DNA of 64,000 nucleotides from Pedobacter planticolens. GTDB taxonomy: Bacteria > Bacteroidota > Bacteroidia > Sphingobacteriales > Sphingobacteriaceae. The translations under genes were made by a program, and so were the position numbers. The stretch's first letter is position 1; each line of letters opens with the position of its first letter. Below are positions 24,608 to 30,936 of this stretch, one piece after another. Where the stretch lies: NCBI RefSeq assembly GCF_014172375.1, contig NZ_WNXD01000002.1, positions 1,736,001-1,800,000 on the forward strand, read 5' to 3'. Below the pieces are notes generated by a model. The model had not been told where the DNA came from. It saw only the letters and a program-made list of their open reading frames with translations, and did not search any database.

Positions 24608-24691
24608 AGAAAACAGGTTGGTTTTTGAAATGAGAATTTTAAATAAAATGCAATAAAAATTCAATAGTTAAATTGCTGAATTGTTTGCCTT

Positions 24692-24724
24692 TTAATCTTT
24701 CGGACTTTCTGACTTTTCCGACTT
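24692..24724. repeat. 3' repeat after purN
   Basis: Begins TTAATCTTTCGG and continues with a 24-nt stretch identical to 23026-23049. It lies 4 nt beyond the purN stop. Confidence 0.75.
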
Positions 24725-24728
24725 AATT

Positions 24729-25307
24729 CTACTTTTTAATCTTCTTAATAATACTCTCCACAATACGTGGGTAATGCAAATGTTCTAATTGCTGACCTTT
24801 AAATTTCACCATTTCAAGGTTGTCGCCCTTATCAATGCGGTATTTTGCTTGGTAAATGTATTCTCCTTCGTCGTAATTTTCGTTCACATAGTGGATAGTA
24901 ATTCCGCCCTCAGGCTCGTTAGCTTCCATTACTGCTTTGTGCACAAAATCTCCATACATTCCTTTTCCGCCAAATTTCGGTAAAATAGCAGGGTGTATAT
25001 TTATAATCCTTCCAGGATATTCTTGCAATAAATTTTTAGGGATTAGCCATAAAAAACCTGCTAATACAATTAAATCGACATCTAAGTTTTTTAAAAGGTC
25101 AATAATATTATCGGTTTTGTAAAATTCGTGTTTATCGAATATGTGAGAAGGGATTTCGAAGCTATCAGCACGCTGCAAAACATAGGCATCTGGATTGTTG
25201 GTTAAAACTAAAGCAACTTCCACTTCTGTGTTGCGTTTAAAATGCTCCATTAATTTTTGGGCATTTGATCCTGATCCTGAAGCAAAAATTGCGATGCGTT
25301 TTTTCAC
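24729..25307 (-). CDS. purN: Phosphoribosylglycinamide formyltransferase
   Basis: PurN transfers a formyl group from 10-formyl-THF to GAR in purine synthesis. Motifs: KKRIAIFASGSGSNAQKL at the N-terminus, the catalytic IINIHPAILPKFGGKGMYG segment, and GITIHYVNENYDEG with the active-site Asp region. A GTG at 25307 is chosen as start (192 residues, usual family length). The frame extends to an ATG at 25337, but a TATTTTTG promoter box (25326-25333) overlaps that extension. The long form remains possible. Confidence 0.94.
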   Translation of the reverse strand: MKKRIAIFASGSGSNAQKLMEHFKRNTEVEVALVLTNNPDAYVLQRADSFEIPSHIFDKHEFYKTDNIIDLLKNLDVDLIVLAGFLWLIPKNLLQEYPGRIINIHPAILPKFGGKGMYGDFVHKAVMEANEPEGGITIHYVNENYDEGEYIYQAKYRIDKGDNLEMVKFKGQQLEHLHYPRIVESIIKKIKK

Positions 25308-25325
25308 TAAGCTTGATGTTTTTTT

Positions 25326-25333
25326 CAAAAATA
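25326..25333 (-). promoter_or_regulatory. -7 element of purN
   Basis: TATTTTTG on the minus strand. The predicted start near 25319 leaves about 12 nt before the GTG at 25307, like the short leaders of purH and tdk. Confidence 0.45.
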
Positions 25334-25488
25334 GCATTTTACCCTTTTAATGGAAGCATTTTACTATTTTTTTATAAATTATATCTGTTTATCAAGATTT
25401 AAGGGATAATGATTTAGCTAAATAAGCAGCTGTTTTTTGATGAATTTCATCTACATATTAATATTACTAAAAAATATTTCAAAAGCAT

Positions 25489-25520
25489 TTTGCATTTTAA
25501 AAACATAAACTCTATATTTG
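25489..25520 (+). promoter_or_regulatory. Promoter of rpsT
   Basis: TTTG at 25489-25492 and TATATTTG at 25513-25520, 20 bp apart. Confidence 0.75.
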
Positions 25521-25567
25521 CAGTCCGAAAAATAGTTAACACAGAAGATATAAAAGGCTAAACAACA

Positions 25568-25822
25568 ATGGCAAATCATAAATCGTCTTTAAAAAGAATT
25601 AGAGCAAACGCTACAAAACGTCTACGTAACAGATACCAGGCAAAAACTACACGTACATTCATTAAAAGATTACGTGCAGCTGAAGATAAAAAAACTGGTG
25701 CTGAGTTATTACCTAAAGTAATTTCTATGTTAGATCGTTTAGCTAAGAAAAACGTAATTCACAAAAACAAGGCTGCTAACAACAAATCTAAATTAACGAA
25801 ATTCGTTAACGGTTTAAAATAG
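25568..25822 (+). CDS. rpsT: 30S ribosomal protein bS20
   Basis: bS20 (84 residues) binds the 5' domain and helix 44 of 16S rRNA. It has the typical opening MANHKSSLKRIRANATKRLRN and a very basic helical composition, with KNVIHKNKAANNKSKLTKFV at the end. It is a single-gene unit: own promoter upstream and a strong T-tailed terminator 22 nt downstream. Confidence 0.97.
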   Translation: MANHKSSLKRIRANATKRLRNRYQAKTTRTFIKRLRAAEDKKTGAELLPKVISMLDRLAKKNVIHKNKAANNKSKLTKFVNGLK

Positions 25823-25844
25823 TTCGCTTTTTTTCTCGATATTT

Positions 25845-25878
25845 AAACGGTATTGCTTTTAGCGATACCGTTTTTTTT
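25845..25878 (+). terminator. Terminator of rpsT
   Basis: AAACGGTATTGCT pairs with AGCGATACCGTTT (one G-U), followed by T8. Confidence 0.88.
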
Positions 25879-26275
25879 GTGCCTAAAATTTCTATAGGCA
25901 ATAGAAGATTAAAATGGGCAAAGCATAAAAGTTGTGGACTTTTTTTGCAACTAAAACCCTCATTCTGTTTTACCAATTACCTAGAAAACATAGTAAGGTT
26001 TGCCATTTAATCCTTGCTTTCTACCTAGTTCACCTTTAATTCAGCTGTGTGCTTTTTAAACTCGTTTAGCAGTGTGCACAAATTAAGGTCAAGTTCGAGT
26101 CTTGTTAATAGTAAGTCCGCAGTGAGTCCGCGTATAGTCCGCGTTTTTATGTAATAATGCGGACTATATGCGGATTTATTATGGTCTTAATACCACCTTA
26201 ACACGAAGCAAACCTTAAGGCAAAAAGAGTATTCTCTTTTTGTTTAACTTGTAACCTGTGGAGTTCGATAATTAA
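25879..26275. other. Intergenic region before radC
   Basis: About 400 nt without a supported gene. It contains the AGTCCGC/GCGGACT repeat (26109-26174) and a small perfect hairpin CAAAAAGAG/CTCTTTTTG at 26221-26242, which resembles a bidirectional terminator. Nothing else was recognised. Confidence 0.5.
26109..26174. repeat. Palindromic AGTCCGC repeat, copy 1
   Basis: TAGTAAGTCCGCA (26109-26121), two more GTCCGC words, then a 23-nt stretch (26152-26174, containing ATGCGGACTATATGCGGA) identical to 49322-49344. The left and right words are complementary, so the unit can fold. Confidence 0.75.
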
Positions 26276-26308
26276 TTTGCCTTTGATCCATTAAAATTTC
26301 TATATTTA
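26276..26308 (+). promoter_or_regulatory. Possible promoter of radC
   Basis: TTTG at 26276-26279 and TATATTTA at 26301-26308 (21 bp apart, one mismatch in the -7 box). Confidence 0.4.
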
Positions 26309-26360
26309 TCATAATCAATCCATCCCTAATAACATTATAAATTAATAATTAAAAAATGGA

Positions 26361-27059
26361 ATGGATAATTATGAACAAAAATTAGGTATTAAAGCTTGGG
26401 CAGAAGCCGATAGACCACGAGAAAAATTGCTTTTGCAAGGTAGAAGGCAATTAACTGATGCAGAACTCATTGCCATTTTAATTGGCTCGGGCAGTAGATC
26501 TGAAACTGCAGTTGATTTAAGTAAACGAATACTTAGTTTTTATCAGAATGATTTAGCCAAATTGGCGAAATTGAGCGTTAAAGAACTTTCTAAGTTTAAA
26601 GGAATTGGTGAAGCAAAGGCAATTGCTATTGTTGCAGCGTTAGAATTAGGTAAACGTAGAAAAGAAACAGAAGAGGATGGACCAATAAAAATCACGTCTT
26701 CAAAAGATGCTTATCTTATTCTTAAATCTGAACTTACAGATTTACCACACGAAGAATTTTGGATTTTGCTACTCAATAGAGCTAATTTCGTCATTAGCAA
26801 ACATTTTATTAGTAAAGGCGGACAAGCAGGAACGGTTGTAGATCCGAAAATTATTTTTAAAGTGGCGATAGAGCAAAATGCATCATCAATTGTATTGGCG
26901 CACAATCATCCCTCTGGTAATTTAACAGCAAGTGAAGCCGATATTAAAATTACCAAACAACTAGTTGAGGCTGGAAAAGTTTTGGAAATTACGGTTTACG
27001 ATCATCTCATTCTTAGCGATCATTCTTTTTTAAGCCTTGCTGATGAAAGATTGATGTAA
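26361..27059 (+). CDS. radC: RadC family JAB1/MPN-domain protein
   Basis: A 232-residue protein with an N-terminal helix-hairpin-helix region (about 70-98, LSKFKGIGEAKAIAI) and a C-terminal JAMM metalloprotease-like domain: H181 and H183 in AHNHPSGN and D194 in SEAD form the zinc site. RadC was once linked to DNA repair, but its molecular role is unsettled. The start is the ATG at 26361; another ATG at 26356 is out of frame. It precedes an EEP-family gene by 52 nt. Confidence 0.95.
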   Translation: MDNYEQKLGIKAWAEADRPREKLLLQGRRQLTDAELIAILIGSGSRSETAVDLSKRILSFYQNDLAKLAKLSVKELSKFKGIGEAKAIAIVAALELGKRRKETEEDGPIKITSSKDAYLILKSELTDLPHEEFWILLLNRANFVISKHFISKGGQAGTVVDPKIIFKVAIEQNASSIVLAHNHPSGNLTASEADIKITKQLVEAGKVLEITVYDHLILSDHSFLSLADERLM

Positions 27060-27111
27060 AAGCAAAGTCTAAATTTATACTAATTTAACATTCAATTTGT
27101 AATTTAGTGGC

Positions 27112-27951
27112 ATGATGAAACGAACCTTTACCCTTTTGTTAATGTGCTTATCGATTGTTTCGGTAACCCATGCGCAGAAAAATCAACCAATAAATATTAT
27201 TTCTTATAATATTAGGTTAAATGTAGCGTCTGATGGAATTAATGCTTGGCCAAACAGAAAAGATAATGTTAAAGCTTTAGTTAAATTTTACGATGCCGAT
27301 ATTTTGTGTGTTCAAGAAGCTTTGCCAGAGCAATTTGATGATTTATTAGCGAACTCAGATTTTGATGTAGTTGGGGTAGGGAGAGATGATGGTAAACGAA
27401 AAGGTGAATTTTCTGCTGTATATTTTAACAAAAATCGCTTCGTAAAAAAAGATGGAGGAACTTTTTGGTTATCGCCTACGCCAGATGTACCTAGCAAAGG
27501 CTGGGATGCTGCATTAAATAGAGTTTGTTCATGGGTAAAGCTGTACGATAAATCAAACAAAAAAGAATTTATTGTTTTTAATACGCATTACGATCATATT
27601 GGTGTGCAAGCAAGAATCGAGTCTGCAAAATTAATTAAAAGGAAAATTCAGGAAATAGCTCCAACATTGCCAGTTGTTTTTACGGGAGATTTAAATGTAA
27701 CTCCTGAAACTGAAGCAATCGCTACAATTAAATCATTTTTAACAGATGCTAAGGAGATTTCAATAGAACCACCATACGGGCCGACTGGCACATTTAATGG
27801 GTTTAAATGGGATAGTCCTTTGAAAGATAAAATCGATTATATTTTTGTAAACAAGGCTTTTAAAGTGCAGAAATTTGCTGTTTTATCTGATAGTAAAGAT
27901 CAACGTTATTATTCTGATCACTTGCCAATTTTTGCAAGGCTGTTTTTTTAG
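27112..27951 (+). CDS. Secreted endonuclease/exonuclease/phosphatase family protein
   Basis: A 279-residue EEP-fold hydrolase with a signal peptide (MMKRTFTLLLMCLSIVSVTHAQ). Fold motifs: INIISYNIRLN (about 25-35), the metal-binding Glu in ILCVQEALPEQ, NTHYDHIG, TGDLNVTPE (about 200-208) and the C-terminal SDHLPIFAR with the catalytic His. Related secreted proteins cleave nucleic acids, sphingolipids or phosphoinositides; the substrate is unknown. The last 91 nt of its coding sequence, including the stop, are duplicated at 30207-30297 (88 of 91 identical). Confidence 0.88.
   Translation: MMKRTFTLLLMCLSIVSVTHAQKNQPINIISYNIRLNVASDGINAWPNRKDNVKALVKFYDADILCVQEALPEQFDDLLANSDFDVVGVGRDDGKRKGEFSAVYFNKNRFVKKDGGTFWLSPTPDVPSKGWDAALNRVCSWVKLYDKSNKKEFIVFNTHYDHIGVQARIESAKLIKRKIQEIAPTLPVVFTGDLNVTPETEAIATIKSFLTDAKEISIEPPYGPTGTFNGFKWDSPLKDKIDYIFVNKAFKVQKFAVLSDSKDQRYYSDHLPIFARLFF
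27860..27950 (+). repeat. 91-bp direct repeat, left copy (3' end of EEP gene)
   Basis: Corresponds base for base to 30207-30297 with three substitutions. The two copies enclose the C10 protease gene and its lipoprotein neighbour. Confidence 0.9.
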
Positions 27952-28383
27952 GTTAAGATTCGGTTCAAAATTTTAATTAAACAATTTTGTATATCAATCT
28001 TGACTGACAACTTAAAATAAGCAATATAATTGAACAAAATTTAAATAGGCTTTTAATCTTTATATTGGGTTTTAAGGCGGAAGCATTTTTTATACAACGA
28101 TAAAGCTAAATATTTGAACTAATCCTTATAGGTGATTATTTGAGTTAGTCAAATGAAATTTGGCACTTTTTTAAGGTTTAACTTAAATTTCATTACCCTT
28201 AAAAGATTATTTTTTAAAATGATTTTACTAGTATACTTGTAAAGATTTTATGTGCTGCTTGGATTGTTTATTAATTTATATGTAAGGTGTTAGAGTTTAT
28301 GCTGTTAATTGAGGTGGGTGAATTGGTCATGGATAAGAATAAAGAGTTGCTATAGAAAAGGTATAAATTGTAAGTGTCTGTTT

Positions 28384-28417
28384 AAAATTTAAATTAAACA
28401 ATTTTGTATATCAATCT
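28384..28417 (+). repeat. 34-nt direct repeat, right copy
   Basis: Contains TTAAACAATTTTGTATATCA and matches 27967-28000 with one difference. The segment between the copies is about 380 nt long. Confidence 0.8.
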
Positions 28418-28434
28418 GGGCGTAGTCGAAGACT
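28416..28434. repeat. Dispersed GTAGTCGAAG repeat, partial copy
   Basis: CTGGGCGTAGTCGAAGACT shares the core CGTAGTCGAAG with the copy at 22847-22875. It starts within the end of the 34-nt direct repeat. Confidence 0.5.
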
Positions 28435-28465
28435 ATTTTTTAAAATAATATATAAATAACCTTTT

Positions 28466-29683
28466 ATGAATAAATTAATAAGTAAATATCTTTTAGCCAT
28501 CTTTATAATATCCATACTTTTTTCTTGTACTAAAGATAAACCTATTATAGAAAATGAAAATTATATAGGGATAGAAAAAGCTAGCTCTATTGCGTTAACA
28601 TTTATAAATAGACAGGTATCAATTAATAGAAAAATACAAAGTACAAGAGATAGCGAGGTTGGTTTTTCAAAAAAGGTTGTGAAAAATCTAGTAAGCATTA
28701 AAGCAAAGGATAATACAAATGCGTTTTATATTATAAATTATGAAGGTGGAGGTTTTTCAATTGTGTCTGCAGATAAACGAACCCCAAACATATTGGCCTA
28801 TTCTGATAAAAATAATTTTAGAACCGATACGGTTCCTTCTGGTTTAGATGAATGGTTAAATACTACTAAATTAAAAATAGAGGAAGTTAGAGACAAAAAA
28901 ATTAAGTATACTGGTCAAGATAAGTTAGACTATTTTGCCAAGGCTTCAAACCTACTGCCAAATATTGCACCAATAGATACCACTTGCACTGGGTATTATG
29001 AAGAAGTTGGCCCTTTGTTACAAACACAGTGGAGTCAAGGTAATGGCTATAATAATTTAATGCCGAGTTTAAGTTGTGGACCAGCTGGACGAGCATGGAC
29101 AGGCTGCGTAGCAACAGCTATGGCTCAAATTATTCGTTATCACCAGTACCCAACTAATTGGTACAACTACAACATAATGCAGAACACCCTTTATTCGTGG
29201 GATTATACATCTGCAGGGGCAAATGAAATTGCAGCAATTATGCAAAATGCGAGTGCTTCTGTTGGTGCTAGTTACGATTGTTCAGGCACAGGAGCCAATC
29301 TTTCATCGGTACCTAATTCTTTTATAAACACCTTTGGTTATGCAAATACTGCGCAGTATTTAACTTATGGTAGTGGTAGTTATGTGACAGTTCAAAACGA
29401 ATTAAAGGCTAGTAGACCTATTATTATGGGGGGTGGTACCCAGGGCAACTGGCTAATTTTCCCTATTTACATAAAAGGACATGCTTGGGTAGTGGATGGG
29501 TTTCATGAAGGATTTGTTTGCGGACCAGAAGGTGGTTATACAGGAGCATCAACTTTTTTATATTTTCATATGAACTGGGGATGGGGTGGTAGTTATGACG
29601 GATGGTATGGTTTGCATGATTTTACACCAGGCATAAGTTCCTATAATTATGAAAACCGTATGATAATTGGTATTCACCCTTAA
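28466..29683 (+). CDS. C10 family (streptopain-like) cysteine protease, lipoprotein precursor
   Basis: A 405-residue secreted papain-fold protease. A lipobox ends at C21 (ISILFSC), then a Spi-type propeptide (about 30-140) and the catalytic domain. The catalytic Cys is C214 in WTGCVATAMAQIIRYHQYP and the His is H339 in KGHAWVVDGF; HMNWGWGG (369-376) is the conserved tail motif. Streptopain of Streptococcus and the Bfp proteases of B. fragilis belong to this family, where a downstream gene often encodes an inhibitor. Here a lipoprotein gene follows after 12 nt. The pair is enclosed by a 91-bp duplication. Confidence 0.93.
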   Translation: MNKLISKYLLAIFIISILFSCTKDKPIIENENYIGIEKASSIALTFINRQVSINRKIQSTRDSEVGFSKKVVKNLVSIKAKDNTNAFYIINYEGGGFSIVSADKRTPNILAYSDKNNFRTDTVPSGLDEWLNTTKLKIEEVRDKKIKYTGQDKLDYFAKASNLLPNIAPIDTTCTGYYEEVGPLLQTQWSQGNGYNNLMPSLSCGPAGRAWTGCVATAMAQIIRYHQYPTNWYNYNIMQNTLYSWDYTSAGANEIAAIMQNASASVGASYDCSGTGANLSSVPNSFINTFGYANTAQYLTYGSGSYVTVQNELKASRPIIMGGGTQGNWLIFPIYIKGHAWVVDGFHEGFVCGPEGGYTGASTFLYFHMNWGWGGSYDGWYGLHDFTPGISSYNYENRMIIGIHP

Positions 29684-29695
29684 ATTTTTATTGTT

Positions 29696-30196
29696 ATGAA
29701 AAAATTATTTTTTTTACTGTTTGTTGTTTCAGTTTGTATTTCTTGTAAGAAACAAACTCCTAATTCAGTGGTTTTAGATATACAATTTCCAATTTTGTTT
29801 AAAGATGGAAGTGGTGTTAATCTTTTAGATCCATCTATTTCTGGAGCTATTAAAGCTGAAGATATCGATATATTTGTGTTAAAAAATGGAGTTAAAACAA
29901 AAGTTTATTATAGTAATCTTGATAGACCAGAAATGTTTTACATTACAGACAATTCTAGGGGGCCGTATATCATGGTTATGAGTTTTGATATAAGCTCTTA
30001 TGCTAATTTCTCTGGCAATAAAATTACACAGTTTGTTAAGTATAAAGATGGTACAGAGGATGAATTTATTGGAGAGTTTAATACAGATAGAAGTATAAAT
30101 ATTCTTTTACAACGTGTTTGGGTAAATGGTGTTTTAAAATGGGAAATGGGTACTAACCAAACAAAACCAACTGAGCCAATTGTAATTATAAAATAA
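29696..30196 (+). CDS. Lipoprotein of unknown function next to C10 protease
   Basis: A 166-residue protein with a lipoprotein signal ending at C17 (FVVSVCISC). The mature part is rich in beta-forming residues (VVLDIQFPILFKDGSGVNLLD; YIMVMSFDISSY; LLQRVWVNGVLKWEMG). It starts 12 nt after the protease stop and is surely co-transcribed. By analogy with C10 protease-inhibitor pairs it could be an inhibitor or surface partner, but no sequence motif proves this. Family not recognised. Confidence 0.75.
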   Translation: MKKLFFLLFVVSVCISCKKQTPNSVVLDIQFPILFKDGSGVNLLDPSISGAIKAEDIDIFVLKNGVKTKVYYSNLDRPEMFYITDNSRGPYIMVMSFDISSYANFSGNKITQFVKYKDGTEDEFIGEFNTDRSINILLQRVWVNGVLKWEMGTNQTKPTEPIVIIK

Positions 30197-30205
30197 TTTT
30201 TTAAG

Positions 30206-30298
30206 CTTAAAGTGCAGAAATTTGCTGTTTTATATGATAGTAAAGACCAACGTTATTATTCAGATCACTTGCCAATTTTTGCAAGGCTGTTTTTTTAA
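30206..30298 (+). pseudogene. Duplicated 3' end of the EEP-family gene
   Basis: Thirty codons plus TAA reading LKVQKFAVLYDSKDQRYY through FARLFF, equal to the C-terminus of the 27112-27951 product with one amino-acid change (Ser to Tyr). Two of the three base changes are synonymous. There is no start codon, so it is a remnant, marking the right edge of an insertion or duplication. Confidence 0.88.
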
Positions 30299-30340
30299 TT
30301 AAAACAATGAAGGAATTTTTGAATGGTGAAATAAAATAGG

Positions 30341-30775
30341 CTAATTGGGCTTTTCTTCTTTAACTTTTTCCTTCTTCCTTACAAAGGTCATTGTATTTCT
30401 TCGAGTTTCTCTTGACCAATTCGTTTGTTTATCATTAACACGTTGCATTTTAAGAGTATCAGGCCCTATAAATTTGATAAAATGATATAAGATTTGCGTA
30501 CGAGCACTGTTTTCTTTATCAGCTGAGGTTAATTTTAGTTGATCTAAATTCCCATTTTTATAAATTTCATAAGTTCCATCAACTTGTATCTCATTTCCTT
30601 TACGCTCTGTTATACTCTTAAATTTATTATCTACATCAAATTTATAACTCAATTTGCTTTTCTTTTTTGGACTCTCATACTCCCAAGTACCTTTTACCGA
30701 TTGATAACTGATCTCTTGTGCATTTGCAGTAGAAAAGTACAGAGAGACTAGGAGTAGTGTGCTGAAGAATTTCAT
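30341..30775 (-). CDS. Secreted lipocalin-like protein, unknown function
   Basis: A 144-residue protein with a signal peptide (MKFFSTLLLVSLYFSTANA, cleavage before QE). The mature part opens SVKGTWEYESPKKKSKLSYK and continues as beta strands (NEIQVDGTYEIYKNG; DTLKMQRVND), the pattern of small lipocalin-like Bacteroidota proteins. The C-terminal tail is highly charged (RKKEKVKEEKPN). No lipobox. It is convergent with the EEP remnant at 30206. Confidence 0.72.
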   Translation of the reverse strand: MKFFSTLLLVSLYFSTANAQEISYQSVKGTWEYESPKKKSKLSYKFDVDNKFKSITERKGNEIQVDGTYEIYKNGNLDQLKLTSADKENSARTQILYHFIKFIGPDTLKMQRVNDKQTNWSRETRRNTMTFVRKKEKVKEEKPN

Positions 30776-30867
30776 CGTTAAATTAGTTAAGTTAACTTCT
30801 GATTTACTATATACAAAACAAAGGCCATTTTGTTTGCTTTCTAGCTTTACCTTTCAGCTATAAATAA

Positions 30868-30875
30868 TATCTTTG
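30868..30875 (+). promoter_or_regulatory. -7 element of pheT
   Basis: TATCTTTG, 62 nt before the ATG. No clear -33 element. Confidence 0.5.
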
Positions 30876-30936
30876 CATTTAATTTTTAAAGTGGTGACGT
30901 CTTTATACTCACTATTTGATACCTGATACTCCAAAA

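Larger units (their letters stand above)
27952..28465. other. 514-nt AT-rich intergenic region
   Basis: No gene is supported. It holds a 34-nt direct repeat (27967-28000 and 28384-28417, 33 of 34 identical), a weak hairpin near 28114-28154 (ATTTGAACTAATC against GAGTTAGTCAAAT) and a partial dispersed repeat at 28416-28434. The promoter of the C10 protease gene must lie here but is not obvious. Confidence 0.6.

Noticed and set aside
25907..26360. CRISPR array suggested by the repeated GTCCGC words near 26115-26175
   Set aside because: The words are too short and irregularly spaced (11-12 nt), with no unique spacers of 30 nt or more and no cas genes.
30782..30936. Possible T-box or phenylalanine attenuator before pheT
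   Set aside because: No leader peptide rich in Phe, no T-box consensus and no terminator hairpin were seen in the short leader.
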